Source: Anisus vortex
Lineage: Eukaryota; Mollusca; Gastropoda; Planorbidae
Assembly (NCBI GenBank): GCA_949126835.1
Contig: OX421494.1
Span: 3,355,201 to 3,419,200 of the forward strand
Length of the DNA: 64,000 nucleotides
Direction: 5' to 3'
Shown here: piece by piece, positions 40,290-54,214 of the stretch
Layout of the letters: every line of letters begins with the position of its first letter
How positions within the stretch are numbered: the stretch's first letter is position 1
Made by a program: the position numbers and the translations under genes
Notes under the pieces: model-generated
Database searches by the model: none
The model's input: only the letters and a program-made list of their open reading frames with translations
Told to the model about the DNA's origin: nothing

Positions 40290-42060
40290 GTACCATGTTA
40301 TCTCCTCTGGCAACAGTATGCCCATCAACTAAATTAAATGGAGACATATAAATAAACATATTAATTCGGTGCAGAGTGACATTATGGGCACACTATGTAA
40401 TAGTTATTATTATTAGAAACCCAAAGACAGAATCTTTATGTATTCATATAGCAATATATTCCTAATTTCGTAACACTGTATTTAATATCATATTAGTTTC
40501 ATTTAGATCCAGTTCAATAAATCTTTATTCCATATTTTTTTAATGATAGAAAGAGATTTAAAAAAAAACAACATAGAAATTAAGTAGCAAAATATTATAC
40601 CGATTATCTTTTGTTAAACCATACCCCCCACCCTCCTCACATTTTTTAAATTTTATTTTACCGATTAGGCCAACATTATAGAGATATCACATTGATTTTT
40701 TTTAATCCTTAGAATAAGCTTATAACCGCAATAATTCGCGAAACGTTAGTACCGGTACATGGGGCGTAACCATGGTTTAAAAGTTTTTGTTTACTTTTTT
40801 TTATCAGTTATTCCCCTTGTAATTCTATTCGGTGCTTGTACCGGTACTGACTTGTAAAAAAAAGACTGAAAAATAAATAAATTGACATTTAAAAAGAAAA
40901 AAGGAATTTTTGTCCAACAGTTCCACAATTAGTTCTGACACAGTTTAGCAGTCAATTTATGGCGGCCCTTATTCTCCGTTGTCGATGACCAGAGAGAAAG
41001 AGATAGGGCGCGTTCTTTTAATTGGCCTAAAAAGCTATCTGAAACAGTAGGTCTAGAAATTGTTGTCAAAAAGTTTGTTATTTAAAGTTTCCAGCTGCAC
41101 ATTATAAAAACATTGTGGCCGCAGTTGACCGTGCAGTAGGTAGTTTGAACACCCGTTGGTATGAAAACAAAGACCTTAGAGAAAGCGCCATCTTCTTTTG
41201 ACATGTTCCCTAGAGTTCCATTGTCTACATTTACAGAATGTGTTAGCACTTGTTATAAATGCATTCGAAAGTATTACTATTTAGAATTAAGAGATAAAGG
41301 TATGCAAAAATGTAATATTTTACAATGTAATTTCACAATTTTTCTAATCGACGGCGGTCATTTTGTTTTATATGTAAACACGGTCATTTCCGGATCCGTT
41401 TTCAAAAAGAGGCTGCGCATTCTGTATTGAGTATAACACTGTGGGTGTGTTGGTGTGTTTGGCTGGGTGTATTGCTCACAGCGAGAAATTTATCCTGTAG
41501 CGTTTGTTACTCATGCAGTTTATTTGTGTAACAATATGGAGTGCCTCTCTTCTCTCTTACTCACACATACACACACAAACACGCAAGTGCGATCCAACCC
41601 AATTTGTTTGTTACCATTCTACTGGCTTACATTTGCGTGTAGAACCATGGTGGTGATGGGGGCAAGATGGGGCCGGCGTGGAGGCTAATTTCAAGGCTCT
41701 TTGACATTGACATTCTCCAAATGTCGCTTGTATGTGTGTCTATGTCGTCTGCTATACGTGTGTGTGTTGCAGATTCTGGAGGGGGGGGGGGAGTTGTTAC
41801 TTGTTTATAACTGTATGGTTTCGTGTGTGTGTAATTTCGTTCCCGCGCGCGTGTGTGAGAGAGTTAAGAGGAAAAAGAGGGTAAACTATTGTGTGCGTGT
41901 TCCGTCGATGTGTGAAAAGACAAGTGTGCATTGCAGGTTTGTGTCAGCGTGGGTCCTTGTGTGGGAGCAGTCTGTGTCTGTAACATTTTTTCATGCATGT
42001 GCACAAATTGTGGGAGGGCAGTCTGTTTGTGCGAGAATGTGTGTGTGTAATATCTCTGTT
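40290..42060. other. No recognised gene
   Basis: AT-rich sequence to about 40900, then a GC-richer stretch with a CATTTCCGGATCC site. An ORF at 41161-41430 (MKTKTLEKAPSSFDMFPRVP...) has a donor-like AAAGGTATGC after ELRDK, so 41161-41300 could be a first exon. I recognise no domain. 41,700-42,060 is GT-rich low-complexity sequence. Confidence 0.4.
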
Positions 42061-42061
42061 T

Positions 42062-42298
42062 TACCGTAGGTCCTGGGTTCCGATCCTGGTGAATGCTAAG
42101 ATTTTGTTTCTTGGGTCTTGAGGGTGTCCCTGAGTCTACTCTGATGGGTACCTGACTTTAGTTGAAGTAAAGTAAAGACGACGGCTGGGCACTGTGCTGG
42201 CCACACACTCCCCTATTATGCCATGGCCACAGTTCTGGTAAACGCTGCTTCACCGGCCCTATGGATCATATTTGTCCGACAGTGGTTTACTTTACTAC
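42062..42298 (+). mobile_element. SINE family A, 5'-truncated
   Basis: Begins at the B box GGGTTCCGATCCTGG and runs through the full body to TTTACTTTACT. Confidence 0.75.
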
Positions 42299-42334
42299 TT
42301 AGTTGGTTTCCTAGAGTGTAAGGTACCTTACTCT

Positions 42335-42460
42335 TATTTCTTGGGGGTAAACGTAAACTCGACTATGCAGTGTGCTGGTCATACCATCTCATTGCATGCC
42401 GTGGCCACTGTAAGGTGCTTCAAAATCCCGATGGACCAGATTGGTCTGGAAGGCCTAACT
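42335..42460 (+). mobile_element. SINE family A, 3' fragment
   Basis: GTGCTGGTCATACCATCTC, GCCGTGGCCACTG and ACCAGATTGGTC match the SINE body. Confidence 0.55.
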
Positions 42461-43139
42461 CATATGTATAAAAGCTGCATCTCTTGACTAAACGTTGAAA
42501 TACTTTATGCTAGTGTACAATTGTTCTATATTTCACTGAATTTAACTTATTCATATTAGATCTATATAATTTTATATTAAAAAAATGTTATCTTTCTTAG
42601 ACTTCATGAGTTTTGAGTTTGTGGGAATTGTAGACTTCTTACCTTGCCAGCATTATAAATACAGGTGCGTCAATAGTGCTAGTCAAATAGGTAGAACCTA
42701 GTTGAATAAGTATGATTCTAGGCTGCTACACTTTCTGTTTGTTTCAATAAGGTGGTTGAGGCAGAATCGATAATATATTTCGGAATTGGTTTGGCCTCAC
42801 CATCAACTGGTGTTTACAGCAATTAGTTTCGTTCAGTGTTTTCAGGGGGAATGGGGGGGGGGAGAAAAAGTTAAATGTTATAGATGAAATATTTTGAGGC
42901 TGGACTAAGGGCCCAATTTCGTACGAGCCCTATATTGTGAAAAATGTCCGCTCCCTCGGGCGCCTAACCCATCAACTCCCTTCTGAGTCACAATACAAGT
43001 TAATAATACTAATAAGTATATGTGGTGTATAGCGCTGCCCAAAAACCTAATTTGAGTTCAGAGCGCATTTACTATGTAACAAATAATAAACAAACCCATA
43101 AAAACTAAGTTTTTATTATACTCCCTTTCTTTGTAAACT

Positions 43140-43265
43140 AATATTTTCTTCTTCTTCTTCTTCATATTACTGTGGAGACCCCGTTAGGACCGAGGAAAGA
43201 GTCCACAATTTAACTAAACATAAAATAAAAGACATCACAAACAACAATTATATACAGATGACAGA
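43140..43265 (+). repeat. '(TTC)n-ACTGTGGAGACC' dispersed repeat
   Basis: Same family as 11765-11970, truncated on the right. Confidence 0.6.
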
Positions 43266-43390
43266 TTTAATTTATACTTTGATAGATTAAAATAAATATA
43301 AGTGATATCATACCTTATGAATTTCCACACTAAAATTTCGCGCATCCTTTTTTTTCTAGCTTTGGCCCGCAAAATTCATAAAAAGATAAC

Positions 43391-43708
43391 TTGCTTTGTT
43401 TCGGCTACATTGTGTCGTTTTCATTATATTTTTTCGTAAAAACGAACATAACGAAAAGTTTATTTACTTCCGTCTCTTCCGGTAGAAGCAGCCATGTTTT
43501 ACGTACAATATTTTCTTCGATTCGCAAATTGGTCGAAGGTATTAGTGACTATTCCAAAGGCTATGATGCTGAAAATTTGATAGAATGTATTGTTAGTCGG
43601 GACAAGTCTGCTGCCCAAGTTTCAGCTCGATTGGACGACGGGAAGTGGTCAAAAATCTATGCAAAGTTTTCCAAGCAAGCAACAGGACAAACAGACAGTA
43701 CGAGTTAA
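43391..43708 (+). other. Exon-like ORF of unknown function
   Basis: An open frame containing SIRKLVEGISDYSKGYDAEN and VSARLDDGKWSKIYAKFSKQ has the composition of a real protein, and an AATAAA follows the stop. The N-terminal half looks non-coding. A CTTCCGGTAG site lies just upstream of an ATG in another frame. I recognise no family; it could be a gene remnant or a repeat ORF. Confidence 0.25.
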
Positions 43709-44149
43709 TAGAAAGGGGGAAAAAATAAAACTTCATTTAATGCTTTTGTTAAAAATTATAAAATGTTAGTTTATGGGCATAACGTTTTCTTTTTCCTAAA
43801 GTGTATATGTTGATGGATGCGTTGTGCTCTAATGAATGTTATTGATGATAATAATATAGGATGCATGGATGCATATTGTTTTTTCATAGTGTTTAGATAA
43901 ATGATGTATTTTGGGATAAATGATTAAATTGTGTAATGAATAATTAACTTTCGGAAAAGGGTGCATTGTTTAATGAATGAGTTTACCCATAACACTGAAG
44001 ATAAACTCAAAGTTTCCACCATGGTTTACATAAGCCTTCAAGGCCAATCACCAATTTGCAATAATATCCAGAACAAAAAAAAATAAAAAAGCTGTTGCAG
44101 TACACTCTTACAGTGTAATGTTATATTATATTATATTATATTAGAGAAG

Positions 44150-44395
44150 CTCTTTTTAAAAAGAAGAGTATTGTGTTCTACGCCCATCCGTGGTCTGATT
44201 CTAGTCTTGAATTTGTATTAATGTTTTAAATGATGTTAAGTTTCTGGTTTTGCTGGTTTGTTCAGGTAACCCATTCCATGCCCCGGATGCCACTCGGGAA
44301 GAAAGAGTACTTTTATGTATTTTTTCTCGCATAAGAGATTAGGACCGTGTTTTTGTCCGTGATCTTTATCTGAGCATCGAAACAGGTTGCTATTG
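44150..44395 (-). mobile_element. CR1-like LINE 3' end
   Basis: Reverse-strand copy: AAGAAGAGTATTGTGTTCTACGC at the 3' end and CTCGGGAAGAAAGAGTACTT in the coding tail. Confidence 0.7.
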
Positions 44396-45137
44396 GGTTG
44401 TAATTAGAGTTCAAGGCCTTATGTATTATTAATTATTAATACTTTACTATTTACCCTTCTGTCCTCTAGTGTTTCTAGGTTTAGTGATTAATTTGTAGCA
44501 TTCAGTAGCGGGTTGAATTCACTATACTGTAGGCCTAAAGCAGGCGGATAGTATTGACATTTTGAAATCAGGATTAAAAGCATTCTTATTTGATTTATTT
44601 TTAAACTAATTGTTATAATTAGATAATCTAGCGCAAAAAAAAATGTTGATTTCTTAAATTGGCATGAACCTAATAAATCTAAAGCTAATGAATTGTTCAA
44701 GGCCGTCTTTTCATTAGTGTTTTTTTAATGACGGTAAGTTGTTTTTTAGTTCAAGCAACTCATTCTACGCTCAAGAAAGGAAAGTTAATTGAAAAAAAAA
44801 CTTGTCCTAGCAAGGCTATATGAATCTGGTGAGTTCAATGATTGAGTTATACCTCAAGTAACCTTTTTATTGCTTTATTATTTAACAAGTACCTTATCTT
44901 ACAAAATTATTTGCTAATGGAACTATAAAAAAAGCGCTACAAACGGAAATTCACACGTGCTTCCGGCCAAACTATTTTTTGTATTGCGACGGAAACTTGA
45001 ACAAGTGCTTGTAGCGGAAGTACATCTGCGCTTCCGGTAGAGCTGAGAAAAAGTCACTTTTAAAATGTAATCTACTAATTTATTGTTTACTAAAACAAAA
45101 AACACCATTTAAAAGAAATTCCATAAATAGTACATCC

Positions 45138-45385
45138 ACAGCATTCGGCTGGCGTACTTAGGTCCTGGGTTCAAATCCTGTTGAAGGCTAGGATTTGTTC
45201 TCGGGTCTGGAGGATGTCCCTGAGTCTACCCAGCTCTGATGAGTACCTGACTTTAGTTAGGGTAAAGTAAAGTCAACCGGGCATTGTCCTGGCCACACAA
45301 TCCCCTAGTATGCCGTGGCCACAGAAATTGGTAAATTATGCTTCACCTGCCCCATGGATCAATTTGGTCCGGCGGGTTACTTTAA
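45138..45385 (+). mobile_element. SINE family A
   Basis: CAGCATTCGGCTGGCGTACT head, B box GGGTTCAAATCCTG, body to GGATCAATTTGGTCC. Confidence 0.8.
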
Positions 45386-45564
45386 ATTAAACTAGGTTAA
45401 CTGTTAGTATCAAGCGTTAATGATTTTAGCTACCAGGAGTATATTATTGCCTTCAATTGTGACGTCATCGGGGATTCCCCATTACGGAGCTTCGGACTTC
45501 TATAACTATAACAGTAGGTCCGGTCCACTTAGCATGTGTAGGCAAACCAAGCTGTTGATATTTT

Positions 45565-45760
45565 TTTTATCAATGACTGTAGACATGTAGATAGATACAC
45601 AAATACACATATAGATGGGTGATACATACAATTGTAAATAGATGGATAGATAAATTCATAGATACATAGTCTAGATAGAAAGTTAAATAGATAGATGTAT
45701 GATTGTTAAATAGAAAGATAGATAGATTTATACATAGAAAGACAGCGTTATTGAATAACT
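45565..45760 (+). repeat. Degenerate GATA/TAGA microsatellite
   Basis: Runs of AGATAGAT and TAGATAGA with interruptions. Confidence 0.85.
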
Positions 45761-45789
45761 GATTGATAGGTTGAGAGAAAAGCTGACCA

Positions 45790-48600
45790 TGTTTAGAGTT
45801 TAGATTATTAGAAAGTTACGCAAATTCACGTGGAGTGAATATTAATAATAACAAACTTCCATCCTTATAGTTTGTTTATTGTGATTTGAATTACAAAATA
45901 CACAAACATGACGTGTCGATTCCACGATTACACACACATAGACAAAAAAAAAGACGTCTTTTGGGAAGAACTCTTTCAATTTTCCAAATGTGTCATTATA
46001 ATGGCTGCAGACTACAACCTAGATCACGAGAGTTGGCAGACCCACCTGCCAACTAAAAACAAAACTAGGGTTTTTATGAAGCCGAGTCGCGTGTATTAAA
46101 ACAAACGCAAAACAAAACAAAAAAAAAATCATAAGAAGAAGAAAAAAAAAGTGAAGCAGACGTCAGATTCCAGTGTGAGCATTTTGAAATGTCACCGTGC
46201 CCTGTTATTTTATTTGTATTTTGTAAGGTCATCCAACTAAGCCTTATCAAATGTAGCAGAAGTGAGTGTTAGAAATGGGGTCGGCTATGTAGAATATAAA
46301 CTGTTTTTTGTAAAACAGTAAATTTGATCTTAGTACTTAGAATCAAAATGGCGGGAGGTGAGTGTCTTGAAATGTTTTATTCCTGGTTTATTTCTTATGG
46401 TTTTTTATTCCTGATGTTTTAATTCCCTCGTCTTGTCACAAGGATTAGATATTTAAAATGTTTTATTTTCTACGTATTACGTTTGGCGCCGCTTGTGATA
46501 GCTTTAATTACCCTCCTCATTGCTCGAGGTGCAATATGTAAAAAGGTAGCGCCACGGGGGTGGATCTTAGACCCCCCGAAACTCCATAATGTGAAGTGGT
46601 TCGAACTCGGCTTGTCGCGTTCAGCAGTCCGGCAGGTAGGCCGAAAGGCCACCAGAGTTGTTATAGATTATAGGCTAGACTGAGGAACATTTAAGATTTG
46701 ATGTAGCAGAGATGTTGGTTTCCTTGTTTACATGTGGCATACGTGCACATACAAACGTACAGATATGCAAACATACAAAGTAAACGACACACACAAAAAA
46801 ACTACAAATAAACAAATATGCAAACATACAGACATGTAAACATACAAAGTTAAAAACACACACAAAAAAAACTACAAATAAACAAACATACAGACATGCA
46901 AACATAAATGTGCGTACAGAGAGAAGGTATGCGAGGTTCGAATGTTATCAGAACTAATCAAATGGTTAAATATGATCTCCCCCAGCCCCCTTCCCAAGTT
47001 CCTCGATACGGGCCACCCACTTTCCATTTCTTGTTTTGGGTGCTCTCACCGCCCTGGTCTCTCTCTCTCGTCTCTGTCTCTCTCTCGTCTCTGTCTCTCT
47101 CTCGTCTCTCTACGGGAAAAAACTGCTTAAACGTTACAGAGAAAGTAAATGTCTGAAGAAGCAGGTGGCACCACCGTCAGATACATCTGCAGTAGTAGAG
47201 GCTTCTCCCCCCCCCCCGGATATGTGTGAGTGTGCAGTGGCAAAGGGAAGGGGTTACAGACATTGTTGAGTTAAATAGGAGGCACCGGTGGAAAGAGGGG
47301 GGGGGGGGGGGGCAGAGGATAACCAAAAAAAAAAAGCGGGGAAGGCATTGCATATTTGAGTGTTTAAAAAGTAGATGAAAAAAAAGGAGGCCGGGGTGGG
47401 GTGGGGGGTTGGAAGTAAATCCAGTAGCATAATGGGGAGGCGATGTTAGTGGAAAGGGAGGAGGGATGTAGTGGTGGAGAGGGGGTCTGAGTGGGGGGGT
47501 GGGGGAGGAGGCTAGGAGCATAAACGACTATGCGAGATAAAGATGTAAACACCGTTCCTGGAATGTCTGCACCATAACAACAGCCAATCAGAAGGAAGCA
47601 GAAACAGCTGCCTGAATTTTCCCACCTTCCCGTTTCACCCTCCATACAGTCCCCCTTTCTCCCCCCCCCCTCTCTCTCTATAACTTCCAGTTTCTCTCTC
47701 CTCACTCTCTCTCTCTCATTCTCTCTCTCTCAGTCTATCCACCAGTCACTCTCTCTCTATCTCTCTCTTTCTGTGTTTCTTCGTATCTTTCCAGCTCTCT
47801 GGTTCTCTATCTGGCATTCCCGGAATATCTGCAACCCCATCTCCCCTCCCCCACCCCAACTCCCGACTCACCTTTTTTCCATCTTCCCCATCCCTCCCCT
47901 CCACCCACCTTTCCCTCAGCACGGCACAAGCACCAAACCGCGCAGTGAAAAACTTCCCGGAGAGTCTCCCTGAGCCAAAAAAAAAATCCCCTCCTCTGGC
48001 ACACACGGACAGACTCTGCACTGGGGGTAGAATACATCGAGCTTCCATAAGTCTCCCAACTAACACAAACTTTTCGAACCTTTAGAAACAATACAAAAAA
48101 ACAACACAAAATATTTATTTTATTCCTAACTCACTATTATTGTCTTTAAAAAAAAACTTGCTAAGTTTTCACGTTGGGCCGCGGGTAAAAATTAAATTTG
48201 TAGAAAACTTCATCATTAATTGTTAAATTAAATGTACAAAAAAAGATAATAACAAATTACGTCGTACACACACACACACACACACCTACACATCAGAATG
48301 GAAATTAAATGTATAGTTTACTATTTCTTCAATCGGATGTAGGACACTGTAGGACAAGAGTGATTTTTAATAAATCAAAGTAGGACCGGAAATAATACGA
48401 CGCTGTACGGCCGCAAGTGGAAATAACTCCATAAAGGATAAATAAATAGTCTGTTATAGAGTTATAGCCGTTGTAAGTGATCCCATCGAAGAAGGCAATT
48501 CAAAGGACTGGTCCGAGGTCAAGATACTTTGTAGCAGGACAAGAAAGGTGAGTAGCCTACTTGATGGATGTTTTGTCTACTGGTGTTATTCGTTCTCAAT
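45790..48600. other. No recognised gene; low-complexity sequence
   Basis: Contains ACAAACATACAGACATGC-type repeats (46740-46910), CT runs (47050-47110, 47660-47770), G runs (47300-47320) and a purine/pyrimidine-skewed block (47380-48000). Two splice-donor contexts stand out: ATGGCGGGAGGTGAGT at about 46347, and AAGAAAGGTGAGTAG at about 48543. They could belong to first exons, but no partner exon is visible. Confidence 0.35.
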
Positions 48601-48639
48601 ATTCGTGTCATGTATAGACCTATACGCGTTTTACAGATA

Positions 48640-48890
48640 GATTGATTGATAGATAGACAGATTGGTAGATTTAAAACTTGATGAATAGATAGATAGCTGG
48701 ATGGATATATTATTGATTGATTGAAAGGCCTATATAAAGAGATAGATAGTTAGATCAATACATATATTGATTATTATATAGATAAATAGAATGATTGATT
48801 GATATATAGTTAGATAGATTGGCTGTTATATAGATAGATGGATAGATAGATAGATGGATAAATAGATGGATGGATACATATATAGATAAA
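48640..48890 (+). repeat. GATA/GATT microsatellite
   Basis: About 250 bp of degenerate GATAGATA and GATTGATT units. Confidence 0.9.
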
Positions 48891-50169
48891 TATGTAAAAA
48901 TATTATAGTGCATAATAGTGGAATTTATAAGTAGGCTTATTGTATTGTGCAAATTTGAACTGGAAATAAAGATATAGGCGAACTTATTCACTATTTGAAT
49001 CAGTGTGTATGTGTGTGCGTTGTGTCGAAGCCAACCCCTTCCCCTCCCCCGTTACACATCACTTATCCCCCAATCTTTCACTACACACTGAGCTCGCTGA
49101 GAGTATGTTTCGAGTGTGCTGACCGCAAACAGACAAACATCACTCACGTCTGCTACATATTTCTTCCGTATGGCACAATGCGTTTGTGTTTTTTGTTTCT
49201 ATATATATATATATATATATTTAACTCTTACTGGCTCATTGTTATTTTAACTCTCCACTGTTCATCGTGAAAATATTGACAACAATATATTTCCATTTTT
49301 TTTAATCACATGTTGACTCGGATGTAAACAAGTTGTTAGTAAAGATTCAAGTTTTATTTTTGATAACAGAACAAACACATGTTGTTTTTTTTTTTTTTGG
49401 GTAGCTGTGCTGAAGAAAAGGGGCATGCCTATATACAATAGGTGATGTAGCCTATATACAATAGGTGATGTAACATAATATTGTCCAATACTATAAAACC
49501 AATGGTATTCACTATTATTCAACATCGCAAGGAACAATACAGTACCATTACAATATATATATATATAATTTTTGATTTTATATAATATGTATATAATATA
49601 ATGACCACGACAAGGGACTGTTCATCAATATTGTTATCAGTTAACCGCAACGCATCAATAAACCTGCATTGGGTTTTGGTTAGAGTTAGGAAAAACACCC
49701 AAAAATAGTTTCTCTTTTTATTTCCATTGTGAAAATCTCATCTGATTTTACCCTAAGGCTCCCACGTCTGACTTTACATGAGATGGGAGCGGGAAACGGT
49801 TCTTTTGTTGTTTCTTCGGAGTAAGGAGATTGGGTAGGAAAATGTTTGTTTTAACTACGCATAACAATAGAGCATTTGTAAACAAATGACTAAAAGCATG
49901 TAATTTTTCTTCAAGGAATGTGTACACAATTATAATGTTAGGACAATAAAATGTATAAAATAACAACAACACTATGTTTCTCAGAGTGTCTCGCTTCAGT
50001 TTTAATTTAAAAAAACGTTTTATAAACTTAGATTTGCATTCTCCTGGTAAACCTGATTCTAACCAGTGTACGAAGGGGCGTGACAAGTAAATTCCAGACA
50101 TATTTGTTTTCAAAATTAAGGGCAGCTGTGCAGGCAACATAATCCTCTGGTATGTCGTGCTAATATCTC

Positions 50170-50372
50170 TCATGAGCCAGACATACCAGATAACAGTGTG
50201 CCAAAGTAGGATTTCTAATTCATTCAGTGTGCCAACAGCCTAAAAGTCATCATACTTTGGCACTTACTTTCCTGTAGAATTGTCTTTTTGTGGGTTTTTT
50301 TCTGTGCCAGTGAAAATTTCTCTGTGTGCCAAGTCTGACACGCGTTCCGTAGGTTGCTGGCGTCTGCCCTAT
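50170..50372. mobile_element. hAT-like MITE copy, diverged
   Basis: GTGTGCCAAAGTAGGATTTC, CATTCAGTGTGCCAACAGCC and AGGTTGCTGGCGTCTGCCC match the element at 54767-54927; the outer ends are degraded. Confidence 0.65.
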
Positions 50373-50884
50373 TAGACTAAACATCATCTATTTAAGACCC
50401 ACCAGTTAAACAAAAACAAAAACATAAAAGAAAAAAAAAACTGCAGAAAATTCAGAATATAAATATAAATATAAATGTAAAGTTTAATTACAAGTAAATA
50501 TTTTGAACGATATGTAAAATCATTGTATTCACACAAATAACTTCGGTACTGAAGGTTTAAAAGAGACGAGTTTATTAAAATATGAATGATTTCATATGAA
50601 CTTGGAGTAACATTCAGTATGCAAGGAGTACTTTCAATATAGGGTAAGTTGTTTTTTTCTTAGTAATCTTAGTGGCACAAGGACGTGAAATGGGTTAGCC
50701 GAGCTAGTCAGAAGAAACGAAAACTTCACATTTGTTAAATTACCATCAACATGACAAGGTCCAGACTGACAATTGTGACATAATCGTTGAACGTCTTCTA
50801 CTTATTAAAAGGCATTGCTTTAAATTATAAGATAATATAAGACACAGAAAATCTAAATGCCGGACATTGTAATTAACCGTAAAG

Positions 50885-51128
50885 TACCCGTCGGACCGAA
50901 TTGATCCATAGATCCGGTGAAGTAAAGTTCGTCAGTGTCTGTGGCCACGGCATACTCGGATACAAGGTGATTGTGTGGCCAGCACTATGCACAGCCGCCT
51001 TTACTTTACCCCAACTAAGGTCAGGTACCCATCAGAGCTGGGAAAAAATCCTAGCCTGCACCAGGATTCGAACCCAGGACCTTCGGTACGCCAGCCGAAC
51101 GCGCTGCCGCACGGCCACCGTGTTCCAT
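50885..51128 (-). mobile_element. SINE family A, good copy
   Basis: On the minus strand GTGGCCGTGCGGCAGCGCGTT head and perfect B box GGGTTCGAATCCTGG, then the body. Confidence 0.82.
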
Positions 51129-51539
51129 GTAATTAACCGTAGGCTCTTAAACTGTTGTAGATTTGATTTTGTTAGATTCTAATAATGTGAACACCCCTAC
51201 CCCACCTTCACACACACATTTCACAGATGGCTAGGCTAAGCATGAAGATAACTATCAAATTTTCAGATCAATGTTCATCGTTTCAGTGAAATCCCAACCC
51301 TCGGACCGTGGTCGTTATCTAGTTGATGTCTGGGCGGAGGGCGCTATGACGTAAGAGTTCATATTATGTTTACAGCATCAAAATATCGGCACAGAACACT
51401 GGCTGCTGGGCTGAAATTCTTTCCCCAGTATATTTTTGTTTTTTACTTTAAAAGTTTGTACAACAAATGATTGTATTGATAGGTCTGTATGAAAATGTTG
51501 TTTTTTTACTAGGAAGTGTTTTTGTCATTTATTCAACAT

Positions 51540-53345
51540 CCATTTCATTTACAGCAGAACATATTGACATTAAAACATATTTACATCAAAAAATATTTAC
51601 AGCAGAACATATTTACAGTATAACTTATTTACAGCAGAACGTATTGGCATTAAAACATATTTACATCCAAATATATTTACAGAAAACATATATACAGTAG
51701 AACTTATTTACAGCAGAACGTATTGAAATTAAAACATATTTACATCCAAATATATTTACAGAGAACATATTTACACCAGAACCTATTTAAAGCAGAACAT
51801 AATTACAGCAGAACCTATTTACGACAGAACCTCTTTACAGCAAAACATATTCACAGCAAAATATATTTACAGCAGAACATAATAACACCGGAATATATTT
51901 ACATATTTTTCTTTTTACAGAGTAAAATGATTTTGAGCCAGAACATATTTACATAGGACATTTTAACAAAAAGACATATTTACAAAAGGACATACGTAAG
52001 GACTTATTTACATTGGAACATATTTATATAAGGACATTATTTACATAAAGACATATTTACATAAGGACATATTTACATGAGAACATATTAACATAAGAAC
52101 ATATTTACAAAGGAACATATTTACATAAGAACATTATTTACATAAGAACATATTTACATAAGAACATTATTTACATCAAGACATATTTACATAAGGACAT
52201 ATTTACATAAGAACATATTTACATAAGAACATTATTTACATAAAGACATATTTACTTAAGGACATATTTACAAAGGAACATATTTACATAAGAACATTAT
52301 TTACATAAAGACATATTTACATAAGGACATATTTACATAAGAACATATTTACATAAGAACATTATTGACATAAAGACATATTTACTTAAGGACATATTTA
52401 CAAAAGGACATATTTACATAAGGACATATTTACATAAGGACATATTTACATAGGACATATTAACATAAGGACATATTTACATAAGGACATATTTACATAA
52501 GAACATATTTACATAAGGACATATTTACATAAGGACATATTTACATAAGGACATAAAAATTATTTACATAAGGACATATTTACATAGGAACATATTTACA
52601 TAAGAACATTATTTACATAAAGACATATTTACTTAAAGACATATTTACATAAGGACATTTTTACATAAGGACATATTTACATAAAGACATATTTACATAA
52701 GGATATATTTACATAAAGCCATATTTACATAAGAACATATTTACATAAAGACATATTTACATAAGGACATATTTACATAAAGACATATTTACATAAGAAC
52801 ATTATTTACATAAAGACATATTTACTTAAGGACATATTTACAAAAGGACATATTTACATAAGGACATATTTACATAAGGACATATTTACATAGGACATAT
52901 TAACATAAGGACATATTTACATAAGGACATATTTACATAAGAACATATTTACATAAGGACATATTTACATAAGGACATATTTACATAAGGACATAAAAAT
53001 TATTTACATAAGGACATATTTACATAGGAACATATTTACATAAGAACATTATTTACATAAAGACATATTTACTTAAAGACATATTTACATAAGGACATTT
53101 TTACATAAGGACATATTTACATAAAGACATATTTACATAAGGATATATTTACATAAAGCCATATTTACATAAGAACATATTTACATAAAGACATATTTAC
53201 ATAAGGACATATTTACATAAAGACATATTTACATAAGAACATTATTTAAATAAAGACATATTTACTTAAGGACATATTTACATAAGGACATATTTACATA
53301 AGGACATATTTACAAAGGTACATAATGACATAGAGACATATTTTA
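51540..53345 (+). repeat. AT-rich satellite, 16-bp unit with 440-bp higher-order repeat
   Basis: The core unit ACATATTTACATAAGG repeats for most of 1.8 kb. The left edge (51540-51900) has related but diverged units with TTACAGCAGAAC. Two consecutive 440-bp blocks (about 52365-52804 and 52805-53244) share rare variants such as GGACATAAAAATTATTTAC, so the array also expanded in larger steps. Confidence 0.95.
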
Positions 53346-53764
53346 CATTAGAATAAGCTTAAATTGAAACCTAGTTTTTTTTTTGTTTCCAGCTAATTCA
53401 ATATTATAAACTTAAAAGTCCAACTAAAATGTACATTTTATTGTATAGTAGTCAATCCTACATTATGGCCTAACCCTAGTGTGGAATAAACAGCCGAATT
53501 ACTCACGATCGTTGGGTGCGTCATTTAATATCTCTAGTCAGTGAGTAACTAGGTTAAAATAGCATGAAAGGTCCTGCATTGTTTGCGTGCATGTATTTGT
53601 ATAGTAAAAATATTTTTAATGTATATTTCGTAATGATTTAATTACATACGTGACATGTTGTAGTTAAGTTTTGTAATATTTTAGGGCGTGAGGTGTAGAT
53701 TCGGTGGCGACGGAAGAGTTAGAAAAGTGAGCGAGCTACAATGATAAGGAATTATCATCTTGTA

Positions 53765-54002
53765 CAGGTGGCTGAGCGGCAGCGCATTCGGCTGGCGTAC
53801 TGAAGGTCCTGGGTTCGAATCCTGGTGAAGGCTAGGGTTTGTCTCCCAGGTCTCTGAGTCTAGCCCAGCTCTGATGGATACCTGGCTTTAGTTGAGGTAA
53901 AATTAAGAGCGGATGGGGAAAGTGCTGGCCACGCAATCCCCTAATATACCGTGTCCACATAAACTGGTGAACGCAGTCCGATGGGTATACTTTACTTTTT
54001 TA
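53765..54002 (+). mobile_element. SINE family A, best tRNA-like head
   Basis: GGTGGCTGAGCGGCAGCGCA (A box TGGCTGAGCGG) and GGGTTCGAATCCTGG (B box) are both intact, so this copy could still recruit polymerase III. The body and a T-rich end follow. Confidence 0.83.
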
Positions 54003-54214
54003 CTCCAGTCTGATAATAAATGTTGAATTTGTTTTCACACCGGGAGTACCCACCTACCTACATACCTACCTGCCTAACTCAGGACGCGACAGTTGAACTA
54101 TTTCAACACATTGCATCCGCATACAATTTCCACCCGGAAATGGGAAGTTATGGGGTGTGGTGACCGGCAAAGTGTGCATAAACTACTTCCGGTCAGAAAT
54201 GGAAAACACTAAAA

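Noticed and set aside
47177..48109. Overlapping ORFs of 100-114 residues
   Set aside because: They come from G/A- and C/T-skewed low-complexity DNA and show no domain.
51467..51956. Two 77-residue ORFs with HIYIQIYLQ repeats
   Set aside because: They are translations of the AT-rich satellite.
53765..53830. A functional tRNA gene
   Set aside because: The boxes are good, but no anticodon arm pairs cleanly and the sequence continues into a repeated SINE body.
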